Notes under the pieces: model-generated
Database searches by the model: none
What the model was told of the DNA's origin: nothing
Seen by the model: only the letters and a program-made list of their open reading frames with translations
Part shown: positions 52,492 to 60,507 of the stretch, in pieces
Position numbering within the stretch: the first letter of the stretch is position 1
Layout: each line of letters begins with the position of its first letter
Translations under genes and position numbers: made by a program
Assembly: GCF_003002825.1 (NCBI RefSeq)
Contig: NZ_PVTE01000015.1
Span: forward strand, 62,001 to 126,000
Source: Spirosoma oryzae
GTDB taxonomy: Bacteria; Bacteroidota; Bacteroidia; Cytophagales; Spirosomataceae
DNA length: 64,000 nucleotides
Reading direction: 5' to 3'

Positions 52492-53592
52492 TTAGTCGTG
52501 AGTTGTAAAAGCAGGCGTATGTTGATGGAGATAAGTGCTGACTTCGTCGGCCGTCGTGCGGGCCGACCGGCCAACGCCGATCAGGGTAGCCGAGGCAAAA
52601 CCTGTCCAGGCCCCATAGCCGACCAGCCACAGACCCGGCAGCTGGGTGGCTTTGGTACCGTCGGTGGCGATGCGTCCCTGGGTATCCACAATGCCGAGGG
52701 GGCGTAAATAGTCCGTTGCGGGACGGAAGCCGGTACACCAGATAATGGTATCGACATCCTCGGTCCGGCCATCAGCCCATTGAACACCCGTCCGGGTAAT
52801 CCGCTCGAAGGGACGAACGGCGTGCAGCACGTCCCGGCTCCGGGCATCCCGCACGGTGGGCACCATCACAATGTCGCCCAGGTTGCCCGTAGGCTTCGGT
52901 GTTTCGCCGGTCTGTAACGTCTGGTACCGCTCGGTGGCCCGACTGAACAAGACCCGTCCGTCGACATCGTCGGGCAGAAAGGTTGGTTCGTTGAGTGTCA
53001 CCCAGACGGTCTGGGCCACCCGCGAGACGTCGGCCAGAATCTGCGCGCCCGAATTGCCCCCGCCCACGATCAACACCCGCTGACCCGCCAGGTCCTCCGG
53101 CGACCGGTAGCTGCCCGAGTGAAGCTGTACGCCGGTATAATCGGTCTGACCCGGATACGGCGGAACAACCGGATGACTGGCCGTTCCGGTCGTATTGACC
53201 ACAGCGTTTGCCTGCCAGCTTCCCCGATCCGTTTCGATGGCGTAGCCGTTCCCACTGACCGTTACCTGCCTGACCCGCACCGGCCGTTCGATCGGTAGTT
53301 TGTAGCGGCTTTCGTACTGAGTCAGGTAATCGACTACCTGTTGCCGGGATGGAAACTCCCCGATATCAGTCGCCGGGCGGGGCATGGGCCAGCCGGGCAG
53401 CGAGGAGGCTTCGGCCGGGGAGAAAAGCCGCAGCGAGTCCCAGCCCTGATTCCAGGATCCGCCGGGCGCAGACCCGGCATCTAAAATGACGAACGAACGT
53501 CCCGTCCGGCGCAGGAAATAGCCCACCGCCAGGCCGCTTTGCCCACCGCCGATGACGACAATATCTACTTCTTTAGGCGAAAGCGAGATCAT
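52492..53592 (-). CDS. arsO: ArsO-like flavin-dependent monooxygenase
   Basis: A 366-residue FAD/NADPH oxidoreductase. The FAD-binding motif [18 protein letters not shown] is at about residues 12-29 and [14 protein letters not shown] follows; the NADPH-binding [13 protein letters not shown] is near 170, and a second nucleotide-contact region IWCTGFRP near 290. This is the ArsO family pattern, and the arsenic-operon context supports it. ArsO homologues are linked to arsenite resistance, but the exact reaction is not settled. It is followed by acr3 with 7 bp spacing. Confidence 0.87.
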   Translation of the reverse strand: MISLSPKEVDIVVIGGGQSGLAVGYFLRRTGRSFVILDAGSAPGGSWNQGWDSLRLFSPAEASSLPGWPMPRPATDIGEFPSRQQVVDYLTQYESRYKLPIERPVRVRQVTVSGNGYAIETDRGSWQANAVVNTTGTASHPVVPPYPGQTDYTGVQLHSGSYRSPEDLAGQRVLIVGGGNSGAQILADVSRVAQTVWVTLNEPTFLPDDVDGRVLFSRATERYQTLQTGETPKPTGNLGDIVMVPTVRDARSRDVLHAVRPFERITRTGVQWADGRTEDVDTIIWCTGFRPATDYLRPLGIVDTQGRIATDGTKATQLPGLWLVGYGAWTGFASATLIGVGRSARTTADEVSTYLHQHTPAFTTHD

Positions 53593-53603
53593 GGCTATCA
53601 GGA

Positions 53604-54374
53604 TTAGTAAGCACGTCGGAGCCGGTCAGCGAATTCATCGGGCAGGGGACTTTCCTCGATAGCACGTGCCGCCCGCTCAACGTCATAGGCTACCCGAATC
53701 AGGGTCACCCGTGGTTCGCCCCCGATCCAGTCGATCAGCACGTAACCCGCGCGGGGATCACCATCTTTGGGTTTACCAACCGAACCGGTATTGATAGCGT
53801 GCCGGTACGCCGGTTTGTCGGGGCTACGGCCCGGTAACTGCCGGTGATAGGGCAGATGCGAATGGCCGAACAGCAGGATATCCGCACCGGCTTGATCCAT
53901 TACGGACAGGATATCGGCCTCAGTCCGGTCTTCGAGCAGGTATTCGTTCAGGCTGCCCGGGCTGCCATGCACCATCAGCACATCACTCCGCCCGTCGGCG
54001 GTATCGAATTCCAGCCGAATATGGCGGGGCAGGCTACCCAGAAAGCCCCGTTCCTGATTACCTAACAGGCCATGGGTAAACGCCAGTGACTGCGCACCCG
54101 CCGTAACGACGGACCGCCCCATTTTAGGGTCGGGCGGAACGGTGGGCAGGGCCTCCCCCTCACGGAGTTGACTCAGGGTAAAATCATGGTTGCCCATGAG
54201 CGTCGGAATTCGGTGCTGCCGAATGAGCTGAACGACTTCATTAGGCCAGGGGGCGTAGCTGACCAGATCGCCCAGACAATAGACAGCGTCAGGTTTTTGT
54301 CGGTCGAGATCGGCCAGTACCGCTTCCAGCGCGGGCAGGTTGGCGTGAATGTCGCTGATAAAGGCAAGGCGCAT
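53604..54374 (-). CDS. Metallophosphoesterase (calcineurin-like), copy 2
   Basis: A 256-residue calcineurin-like phosphoesterase: SDIHAN (7-12), GDLVSY, MGNHDFT, VHGSPGSL and FGHSHLPY. It is clearly related to copy 1 (both have NLPALEAVL and PDAxYCLGDLV), but keeps the standard GNHD motif and lacks the cysteine segment. It lies between arsR and arsO, so the operon holds two different enzymes of this family. The substrate is unknown. Confidence 0.85.
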   Translation of the reverse strand: MRLAFISDIHANLPALEAVLADLDRQKPDAVYCLGDLVSYAPWPNEVVQLIRQHRIPTLMGNHDFTLSQLREGEALPTVPPDPKMGRSVVTAGAQSLAFTHGLLGNQERGFLGSLPRHIRLEFDTADGRSDVLMVHGSPGSLNEYLLEDRTEADILSVMDQAGADILLFGHSHLPYHRQLPGRSPDKPAYRHAINTGSVGKPKDGDPRAGYVLIDWIGGEPRVTLIRVAYDVERAARAIEESPLPDEFADRLRRAY

Positions 54375-54420
54375 AAAATTGAGAGGAATCAGTACTTGAT
54401 GGTCGGACCAGTGAGTGGAT

Positions 54421-54759
54421 TTAGCAGCATTCGGATGATTCGGGCGGGCGTTGCAGACCGGCGAAGAGGTGATTGAACTCTCCGATCATCAGACCAAACA
54501 CCTCCCAGTTGATACAGTAGCAGGATTTGGCTCCATCGATTTCACCTTTAATGAGGTCGGCCTTCTTCAGTTCTTTGAGGTGTTGGGATACCGTCGCCTG
54601 CGCCAAGGGTAATACGTCGACCAGTTCCCCGCAGACGCAGGTGCTTCGCTCCGCCAGCGTTTTCAGGATGGCGACGCGGGCCGGGTGGGCGAGGGCTTTG
54701 GCGAAGTCGGCTAAGGTGACTTCGGCGGTGTCAAATGCTTCTTTTTTATTGGTGGCCAT
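54421..54759 (-). CDS. arsR: ArsR/SmtB family repressor
   Basis: A 112-residue winged-helix repressor. The arsenite-binding CVCGEL motif places Cys41 and Cys43 in the helix before the recognition helix ([15 protein letters not shown]), and a terminal ECC pair may supply further thiol ligands. The ATG at 54759 is chosen because an earlier start would overlap the -10-like box. The gene is first in the acr3 operon and diverges from the ArsC-like gene at 54886, with paired operator boxes between them. Confidence 0.92.
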   Translation of the reverse strand: MATNKKEAFDTAEVTLADFAKALAHPARVAILKTLAERSTCVCGELVDVLPLAQATVSQHLKELKKADLIKGEIDGAKSCYCINWEVFGLMIGEFNHLFAGLQRPPESSECC

Positions 54760-54773
54760 ACGATTAATTGTAT

Positions 54774-54838
54774 ATCGCAAATATACGATTAATTAAGAGC
54801 ATACCAACCAAATTGACAATTAATCGTATATTTGCGAT
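54774..54838. promoter_or_regulatory. Divergent ars promoter with paired ArsR boxes
   Basis: Two 21-base arms (54774-54794 and 54818-54838) form a perfect inverted repeat with a 23-nt spacer. Each contains a 16-base box ATCGCAAATATACGAT or its complement and a TATATTTG -7 element: 54827-54834 faces the ArsC-like gene and the complement of 54778-54785 faces arsR. The boxes cover both promoters, so ArsR binding should shut both genes at once. Confidence 0.85.
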
Positions 54839-54885
54839 GATATGTCGTAATTCTCCCCGACCACGCTCCCCGACACCGCTTTCCG

Positions 54886-55593
54886 ATGAAGTTTTTTACC
54901 ATAACCACCTTTCTTCTCCTCATGGCAACAACCATTAGTTTGGGCGACGATCCAGTCAAGAAAAGCGTTTTGAACGACGCGCTAGTCACCTATGTTAACG
55001 CCCTCAAACCTGATTTTTTTAAAATCCCGGCTGATCGCAAAGCGCAGCTGGATAGAATCACGACATTTATTCAACAGCAGGTGAACGCTGGTGAACCCAT
55101 ACAGCTCACCTACATCTGTACGCACAATTCCCGGCGCAGCCACTTCGGGCAGATCTGGGCGGCTGCGGCTGCGGTTTATTACGGCATCCCGAACGTAAAA
55201 ACCTTCTCGGGTGGAACCGAAGTGAGTGCTTTTAACGAACGGGCGGTAGCCGCCTGTTCGAGGGCGGGCTTCATCATCAAAAAAGTGTCGGAAGGTGCTA
55301 ATCCCGTCTACGACGTAATCGTTGCATCAGACAAGGAACCGATCAGGGCTTTTTCCAAGAAGTACGATGACACGGCCAATCCCCAGCGCGATTTCTGTGC
55401 GGTCATGACCTGTTCACAAGCCGATGCCGCCTGCCCGATGGTGCGGGGGGCTGCCGCGCGGGTAGCCACGCCTTACGACGACCCAAAAGCGTTCGATGGT
55501 AAAGCCGAAGAAACGGCAAAATACGACGAGCGGTGCAAACAGATTGCCACGGAAACCCTGTACGTTTTCTCGAATGTGAAGGCGAAACGATAA
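54886..55593 (+). CDS. Exported arsenate-reductase/LMW-protein-tyrosine-phosphatase-like protein
   Basis: A 235-residue protein with the LMW-PTP/ArsC phosphate loop CTHNSRRS (Cys78 to Ser85) and a downstream aspartate region (YDDTANPQRDF) like the general-acid loop. Cysteines near 178-191 (MTCSQADAACPM) could serve as the second and third redox thiols. The first 20 residues look like a signal peptide or anchor (KFFTITTFLLLMATTISLG), which would place it outside the cytosol. It is divergent from arsR under a shared operator. Arsenate reductases are normally cytosolic, so the exported form is unusual. Confidence 0.8.
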   Translation: MKFFTITTFLLLMATTISLGDDPVKKSVLNDALVTYVNALKPDFFKIPADRKAQLDRITTFIQQQVNAGEPIQLTYICTHNSRRSHFGQIWAAAAAVYYGIPNVKTFSGGTEVSAFNERAVAACSRAGFIIKKVSEGANPVYDVIVASDKEPIRAFSKKYDDTANPQRDFCAVMTCSQADAACPMVRGAAARVATPYDDPKAFDGKAEETAKYDERCKQIATETLYVFSNVKAKR

Positions 55594-55601
55594 GCTGACT
55601 G

Positions 55602-56087
55602 TTAACCTACAAGGCTGCTTCTCCGTTCGAGCAACAGTACGTTCCGCCAGATGCCATGCTGTTGCCCTAGTTTTTCCCGGTACCCGACGGTTCGAAATCC
55701 GTGTCGGTGGTGCAGCGCGACGCTGGCGGTGTTCTCCGGGAAAATGCCCGCCTGCAAGGTCCAGAATCCCAGGGCTTCACTATCGGTAATCAGTCGGCCG
55801 AGCAGCTGACCGCCAAGGCCCTGTCCACGTTCCGTTGCGGCTACGTAGAGGCTTACTTCGGCCACGCCCCCATACACACAGCGGCCCGATACGGCCGACA
55901 ATAGGGCATAACCGGCGATTTTATCATCCTGTTCGGCCACCAGTTGCGGAGCAGGCAGGTATTTAGCGACCATCTCGATTGGGAGCGGGGCCTTGGTCTC
56001 GAATGTAGCCTGACCCGTATCGATGCCCTGTTGGTAAATCAGGGCCAGTGTAGACCAGTCTTCCGGCCGGACGGTGCGTATCGTCAT
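55602..56087 (-). CDS. arsN1: GNAT N-acetyltransferase (ArsN1-like)
   Basis: A 161-residue GNAT acetyltransferase close to the phosphinothricin/arsinothricin group: IYQQGIDTGQATFETKAP at the start, then the acetyl-CoA loop AATERGQGLGGQLLGRLI (about residues 82-99), and GFRTVGYREKLGQQHGIWRN at the end. ArsN1 acetylates the antibiotic arsinothricin. Location in an arsenic island supports that, but the related enzymes acting on phosphinothricin or other amines cannot be ruled out. It ends 8 bp from the convergent ArsC-like gene. Confidence 0.78.
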   Translation of the reverse strand: MTIRTVRPEDWSTLALIYQQGIDTGQATFETKAPLPIEMVAKYLPAPQLVAEQDDKIAGYALLSAVSGRCVYGGVAEVSLYVAATERGQGLGGQLLGRLITDSEALGFWTLQAGIFPENTASVALHHRHGFRTVGYREKLGQQHGIWRNVLLLERRSSLVG

Positions 56088-56128
56088 CGTGGAGTTTGTT
56101 TACAGGTTGGCAGATTGACGTTCGGCAA

Positions 56129-56171
56129 TACTATCGCCTGGCACGCTACTAGTGTCAGCCAGGCGATAGTA
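56129..56171 (-). terminator. Strong stem-loop between DUF6428 and ArsN genes
   Basis: TACTATCGCCTGG (56129-56141) pairs perfectly with CCAGGCGATAGTA (56159-56171), and one more C-G pair extends inward. It follows the DUF6428 stop at 56197 on the minus strand. There is no terminal T-run, so it may attenuate transcription or stabilise mRNA instead of terminating. Confidence 0.5.
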
Positions 56172-56196
56172 GGTATCGGTTACATACCGTAGTTGG

Positions 56197-56772
56197 TTAC
56201 GAGCAACAGCCTGAACCGGGGGCACAGACCAGCGCATCCACTTCGACAAGCTCAAGGACCGGTTGCACGGGTGTCGTTGCCACGGCCGGAGCGCAGCAGG
56301 CCTCACCGGCTGGCGTTATGCCGCAGCTCTGCCCTCGGGTCATGGCTTTACACTGGGTGAAATCTGGCGTGAGATTGACCGTGAAGGTATCGGAGTCGAT
56401 ACTGAAGTCGCCCGGATACATTTGGCGGGTGTCGAACCGGGAGTTACCAAACTCAATTTTGACGGTGGCCAGCGGATTCAATGGTAATGACTTTTCCACT
56501 AGATTAATGATCGACAGGGCTTTGCTCACGGTCATGGATCGGCCAGCCTCCTGAATGGACGGCTCCCAGAGTTGCATAATCACTTCGGTCCAAGTGTTCA
56601 TTTTACCGCCACAATCGACCGACACGATGGGGGCCTGTTTGATCTCAGTGATGTGAAAGGACGCATCGACGAACTCGCCTTCGGCGTACTGAAACTGGAG
56701 ATGTTTGTCGGGGTTATGGAGCAGCGTACTCTTGAAGGCCTGCCAGTTCATCGGCTCTACGGAATCCATCAT
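56197..56772 (-). CDS. DUF6428 family protein
   Basis: A 191-residue protein of a Bacteroidota family regularly found next to ArsR genes: SVDCGGKMNTWTEVIMQLWE near residue 50, and an EFGNSRFDTRQMYPGDFSID stretch. The C-terminus is cysteine-rich (QSCGITPAGEACCAP, then CAPGSGCC), suggesting arsenite or metal binding. The ATG at 56772 is the first of two in frame. An ArsR-box-like sequence lies 14 bp upstream. The biochemical role is unknown. Confidence 0.75.
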   Translation of the reverse strand: MMDSVEPMNWQAFKSTLLHNPDKHLQFQYAEGEFVDASFHITEIKQAPIVSVDCGGKMNTWTEVIMQLWEPSIQEAGRSMTVSKALSIINLVEKSLPLNPLATVKIEFGNSRFDTRQMYPGDFSIDSDTFTVNLTPDFTQCKAMTRGQSCGITPAGEACCAPAVATTPVQPVLELVEVDALVCAPGSGCCS

Positions 56773-56786
56773 GATCGTATTGGTTT

Positions 56787-56802
56787 ATTGTGATATTGCG
56801 AT
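56787..56802. promoter_or_regulatory. ArsR-box-like sequence upstream of the DUF6428 gene
   Basis: ATTGTGATATTGCGAT resembles the perfect palindrome at 57184-57199 (13 of 16 positions) and the boxes at 54774. It lies between the second arsR and the DUF6428 start. Confidence 0.5.
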
Positions 56803-56829
56803 TGACTTAATCGAAAAATAAGACGTCCT

Positions 56830-57156
56830 CTAGCAGCAGGCCTTAGCCAGCAACAGATCGAACACGCCACCGAACGCCTGCCGGGCTTCTTCCCAAACCG
56901 GCTCATTGATGCAGTAGCACACGCGGGGCGGGTCAATGTCTCCCTGAATGATACCAATTCGTTTAAGTTCTTTGAGGTGCTGGGAGACGGTAGCCTGCGC
57001 CAGCGGCAATTCATCGACCAAATCACCACAAACGCAGGCTTTCTTCTGAGCCAGCAGTTGCAGGATAGCTACCCGCGCCGGATGTGCAAAGGCTTTGGCC
57101 AGATCTGCTACGCGGTTCTGCTCTTGAGTGAATATTTCGGTTTTGGTCACGCCCAT
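56830..57156 (-). CDS. arsR: ArsR/SmtB family repressor, second copy
   Basis: A 108-residue paralogue of the repressor at 54421, with the same thiol motif CVCGDL (Cys41, Cys43), the same recognition helix [15 protein letters not shown] and a terminal ACC pair. It is the first gene of the DUF6428-ArsN unit. A -7 box lies only about 5 nt before the ATG, so its mRNA may have almost no leader. Both ArsR proteins probably recognise similar boxes, which would allow cross-control. Confidence 0.9.
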   Translation of the reverse strand: MGVTKTEIFTQEQNRVADLAKAFAHPARVAILQLLAQKKACVCGDLVDELPLAQATVSQHLKELKRIGIIQGDIDPPRVCYCINEPVWEEARQAFGGVFDLLLAKACC

Positions 57157-57160
57157 GCAA

Positions 57161-57199
57161 CAAAGGTAAGTGATTTTATTTGTATCGTAATATTACGAT
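57161..57199 (-). promoter_or_regulatory. Promoter and ArsR box of the second arsR gene
   Basis: The perfect 16-base palindrome ATCGTAATATTACGAT is at 57184-57199. A TACCTTTG -7 box (complement of 57161-57168) starts about 5 nt before the ATG, and a TTA 19 nt upstream of it, inside the palindrome, could be the -33 element. The palindrome shares 12 of 16 bases with the box at 54774-54789. Confidence 0.75.
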
Positions 57200-57267
57200 T
57201 AAAAACGTTCATTTTCGTCGTCAACCCCTTTGATAAAGGGAATAAGAACGGGCTTAACCGGTAGGGC

Positions 57268-57480
57268 TTATGACTTTTCTAACTGGTACCGGGAGAATAA
57301 GCCCTGGTAACGCACCTCACGTTCCCACCAGATGCAGATGAAACTATCCGGGTCCCCGGTCCACTGATCTGATTGGTGCCAGCTGAGGTGAAGAACGTCT
57401 TGCGTACCGTACTCAACGACAATCATCGGCGGACTTCCAGTCCGCAGTTGGACAACATCGCCCAGGCCAATTGCTACCAT
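57268..57480 (-). CDS. DUF2158 (YodC-like) small protein
   Basis: A 70-residue protein matching DUF2158: GLGDVVQLRTGSPPMIVVEYG at the N-terminus and a C-terminal aromatic strand (SFICIWWEREVRYQGLFSRYQLEK). Family members normally have ExCxW(F/Y); here it is ICIWW. These proteins are found on many plasmids and phages and have no known function. It is separate from the arsR unit (112 bp) and from the DUF2726 gene, which diverges to the right. Confidence 0.75.
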   Translation of the reverse strand: MVAIGLGDVVQLRTGSPPMIVVEYGTQDVLHLSWHQSDQWTGDPDSFICIWWEREVRYQGLFSRYQLEKS

Positions 57481-57716
57481 GTCCTAGAATGGTTAGAATT
57501 CGGATACCATGCTACTAGAAATCTAAAGTAAGCAAATACGTAGTCCTCTCAATTACTTGAGCCTTAGTCTTATCGAAAGGTTGAAGACAGGGAAACAGAT
57601 GATTTGATGATAGAGTCTGAGCCAATGGACATCGGCTGATTTTGGCTTTTTGCTGTCAGGTGTATAATCCAAAGCAAAGCCGGTATATTTATGCTTATTT
57701 TTTATTACACGATCAG

Positions 57717-58571
57717 ATGCGTTTCGACCGAGAACATACATTCCAACTCCTTCAGCAACGAAATTGGAAAGCATTGATTGAGTTGTTTAAGAATAACACG
57801 GTCTACGGTCAAATTCAGGAAGATGAGATTGCTAAAGCCGTTCTCAATGCTCAGTTTATTCGGGAATTGATCGGAGGAGACAGCATTAAACAGGATCCAG
57901 ACTATGTTATGTATCTGGAGCAATTTCATATGCTGCATACTGGTTCCAATTTTCATTTTACCCTCGCCACTCAGGACCTTGCCGAACTCGCGGAACAACT
58001 GATTCTTGGTCTGCGTACCACTCAGGCGCAGTCTGCTTTACGGTATGCCAGACTATACCCAAGTTTGCCGGTTAGTATTGAGTTGATCGGCGATTTTGAC
58101 CGGACCAGATCTAAAGTCATTGACCATTCCCAACAGAGAACCATTCAGGTTACGGTCAACAATGAAGTCGAATTAGTCGACAGTACGATCAGCCTGTTTA
58201 AATCGAAGCAGGAGTATAATTTTTATAGGGCCGTTCGGGAGGTCTATAGTACTTACCTTGTTTTTCCCAACGTAGCGGTATCGGCACTAGTCGATTTTGG
58301 GCAAATCGAACACTTTCTGGACCAGGATGAGCGAAGTTACTTTTTCAGAGCCTTGGTCGATTGTGTAGTTTTTGACGCTGAAAATTCCTTCAAGCCTTTT
58401 AAGATGCTGGAGATCGACAGCATTTACCACGACAGCGAAAAGCAGCAGACCAAGGACCGGATGAAAGATAAAATTATGGCTAAAGCAGGCCACACGTTGA
58501 TCCGTATTCGTGTAAAAACAAGTACGTCTGAACAGGACCTAACCCGTCTGATTCGTGAAGTCACTCGTTAG
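57717..58571 (+). CDS. DUF2726 domain protein
   Basis: A 284-residue soluble protein. The C-terminal 130 residues are a DUF2726 domain, a predicted restriction-endonuclease-like fold: FYRAVREVYSTYLVFPNVAVSALVDF, VDCVVFDAENSFKPFKMLEIDS, then HTLIRIRVK. The VDCVVFD...MLEID segments are the nuclease-core pattern (D-x(n)-E-x-D/K). The N-terminal part (about 1-150) is not recognised. The ATG at 57717 is chosen; an earlier TTG would add an unlikely cysteine-bearing extension. A DNA-related role is likely, but the target is unknown. Confidence 0.8.
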   Translation: MRFDREHTFQLLQQRNWKALIELFKNNTVYGQIQEDEIAKAVLNAQFIRELIGGDSIKQDPDYVMYLEQFHMLHTGSNFHFTLATQDLAELAEQLILGLRTTQAQSALRYARLYPSLPVSIELIGDFDRTRSKVIDHSQQRTIQVTVNNEVELVDSTISLFKSKQEYNFYRAVREVYSTYLVFPNVAVSALVDFGQIEHFLDQDERSYFFRALVDCVVFDAENSFKPFKMLEIDSIYHDSEKQQTKDRMKDKIMAKAGHTLIRIRVKTSTSEQDLTRLIREVTR

Positions 58572-58800
58572 AATTTCCTAATTTGGCTTAATTGGTTTGC
58601 CGTGCAGACCAAGTCTGAGAGACTGACTTTTCGTTCAAACGACCGCCGGCGGACCGTGAACTATCTCCCTTTCCGTAGAACTCCTCAATAGTCTGATAGC
58701 TGTGAGATCCTGCATTGATATTGGGGTATCCAGTCGTTAGGCGGGAAACTACCCATTTTATTAGTCCGTTGAATAGACACTCAACCACGCTACCCCAACA

Positions 58801-59052
58801 ATGCAGTCCTCGTTCCGCTACGGTGTGATCAAAAACTTGATGGTCCAGATTATCAATCAGATTGACGAAGCGGGCTATGCTGATGAAGCCCAAGCCATGG
58901 GGTCGCTAACCCATGTGATTGGTAGTCGTATCGAGCCTATTGATACCGCCAACAGCTGGGGTGTGGACTATCAGACCGAATGCCTGATTTACCAACGCGA
59001 TTTACTGGCTTATTTGACTCGGACAGATCAGCCTCTACTACCTGTCAACTGA
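58801..59052 (+). CDS. Hypothetical protein
   Basis: An 83-residue soluble acidic protein that I do not recognise. It starts at ATG 58801 (MQSSFRYGVIKNLMVQIINQ) and ends in LTRTDQPLLPVN. It is preceded by a 229-bp gap containing no other gene, and followed at 59188 by convergent minus-strand microgenes. The composition is coding-like, but there is no family support. Confidence 0.5.
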   Translation: MQSSFRYGVIKNLMVQIINQIDEAGYADEAQAMGSLTHVIGSRIEPIDTANSWGVDYQTECLIYQRDLLAYLTRTDQPLLPVN

Positions 59053-59187
59053 ACTAAACTAGCTATCAGGCTTGTCCGCTCAGAAGGGTGTACTAAGGCA
59101 TCAGCGGAGTTGTTGGGGGATGTTGGGTTTATAGTAGATGAATCTTTACTACCTACTATGGTGGCCCTACCTATATGGACTGCCCCA

Positions 59188-59325
59188 TCATTTGGTGCGT
59201 TCGATGCGTACGCAGTTGACATATACCTCCACCCGGCGCAGTAGATTGAAGATAGCGGGCTGGTAGTGCGTGTTGTTGTTGAGATTACCTTCATAAAGTA
59301 CTTCGGGGCCCATCTTTTCATCCAC
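59188..59325 (-). CDS. Microprotein, unknown
   Basis: A 45-residue frame (VDEKMGPEVLYEGNLNNNTH to RVEVYVNCVRIERTK) starting at GTG 59325, with an internal ATG at 59313 as the alternative. It begins 3 bp after the stop of the 46-residue microgene at 59329, which implies translational coupling. The composition is coding-like, with a charged, possibly beta-alpha pattern. No function can be assigned. Confidence 0.5.
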   Translation of the reverse strand: MDEKMGPEVLYEGNLNNNTHYQPAIFNLLRRVEVYVNCVRIERTK

Positions 59326-59328
59326 TAG

Positions 59329-59469
59329 TTACTCTGCAATGCGCCAGTTGACGGCCTGTTGATCGAAGACATCCAAGTGGTAAAAACTTACCAGCAGATT
59401 ACCATCGGGCGTCCTGGTGAGTCGGTACTTGACTATGTTCTTGATGCCGCTACCTGTTCTCATGTTCAT
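59329..59469 (-). CDS. Microprotein, unknown
   Basis: A 46-residue frame (MNMRTGSGIKNIVKYRLTRT to QQAVNWRIAE) with two possible start ATGs, 59469 and 59463. It lies 46 bp after the unknown 254-residue gene and 3 bp before the next microgene on the same strand. NIVKYRLTRTPDGNLLVSFYHLDV reads like a small beta-rich domain. Too short to be recognised, but coding-like. Confidence 0.5.
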   Translation of the reverse strand: MNMRTGSGIKNIVKYRLTRTPDGNLLVSFYHLDVFDQQAVNWRIAE

Positions 59470-59515
59470 CTGTGTTTAGCTGTTCGCCCAAAGTACGAGT
59501 CGTTAGCGAGCATTG

Positions 59516-60280
59516 TCAAATGGCTTGGTCGGTAAACGGGTTTCTGCGTAGATAGAGTGTGGTGATCCCTTGTCGCAGTTGCAGGGGAAAGGTATCGAGT
59601 TCGCGATCGACAAACTTATTGTCATTGGGCACGGGACGAGTGATGTAGTGGGGATCGATGAAGATTACATTGATGCGCTCATGAACCTGGCCCTTGATGC
59701 GTTCAGTGTGCTTCAGTAAATGTTCGGTGAGACTACTGGTCTGGGTGAGGGTGGTATCTTCAAAGTAGCGATAGGCGCAAGTCCAGTAGCGATAGTAGTG
59801 GTGATAGTTAGAGAAACAGGCCTGATAGGCCTCAGGATTGTCCCGGAAGGCGCGCATGAGTCCATCGACTTGCCGCAGTTCTTCGTTCTGGGTAGCACTG
59901 AGTTGCTCAAAGAGTGACCGGTTCAGTAGTTCATTACGCTGGTTACGCAGGTGTAGCATCACCTCATCGTGAGTGGGATTTCGTTGGATGGAATACTTGT
60001 GCTTGTAGAAGAAGGAAAGGGAGATGGCGGGCTGGTTGTAATTGACGAGTTTGAAGTTTTTGAAGGGCTTACCCGGTCGGTGGTAAGGGGCGTACTGCTT
60101 CATATATTGCATGGGAATAAAGTAGTACTCTAGACTATCGTCGACGGGCAGTGCACTGACCTGATTAACTACGGGTGTGAGTTGTATAGCCTGTTGTTTG
60201 AGCAAAACGCGTAGTGCATCGATGGGTGCGTTGTCGGGCCGTTTCTTGGGTTTGGCTTTTGGTTGTTGTTGGTCATCCAT
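59516..60280 (-). CDS. Unknown protein upstream of the replication region
   Basis: A 254-residue basic, aromatic-rich protein that I do not recognise. It starts with a charged Lys/Pro-rich stretch (QQQPKAKPKKRPDNAP), followed by many Tyr and Asn residues (YFIPMQYMKQYAPYHRPGKP, CFSNYHHYYRYWTCAYRYFE). It has no membrane segment. It is transcribed away from the origin and is followed by two microgenes. The basic N-terminus suggests nucleic-acid binding. A role in plasmid maintenance, for example transfer or partition, is possible by position only. Confidence 0.6.
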   Translation of the reverse strand: MDDQQQPKAKPKKRPDNAPIDALRVLLKQQAIQLTPVVNQVSALPVDDSLEYYFIPMQYMKQYAPYHRPGKPFKNFKLVNYNQPAISLSFFYKHKYSIQRNPTHDEVMLHLRNQRNELLNRSLFEQLSATQNEELRQVDGLMRAFRDNPEAYQACFSNYHHYYRYWTCAYRYFEDTTLTQTSSLTEHLLKHTERIKGQVHERINVIFIDPHYITRPVPNDNKFVDRELDTFPLQLRQGITTLYLRRNPFTDQAI

Positions 60281-60507
60281 AGAAAAACGATGTTTAAGCG
60301 GTGCAGTGGTTGGTCTCCCCTACTGGGTGTGGTGGGATAGCAATATAATGGCTTTATTTCCCCTAAAAGTAAATAAATATTTGTTTGACTACACCTCTTT
60401 CCCCTTTCCAAAAAAGGTTTGATCCTTTATCCCCTTTATCAATAATATGTTTGATTGATTTAAGAGGCTTGTAACTGACTGATTATCAATATAATATGAA
60501 TAAAAAA
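60281..60507. other. AT-rich segment beside the iterons
   Basis: This 227-bp stretch is AT-rich, with runs such as CCCCTTTATC repeated and two copies of TTATCAATA (near 60447 and 60484), which matches 7 of 9 bases of a DnaA box (TTATCCACA). It lies between the unknown gene at 60280 and the first iteron, and may be part of the origin's unwinding region. Confidence 0.4.

Noticed and set aside
59028-59321. 97-residue minus-strand frame over the microgenes
   Set aside because: It is in a different frame from two coding-like microproteins, is Ser/Thr/Pro-rich without structure, and overlaps the convergent gene at 58801.
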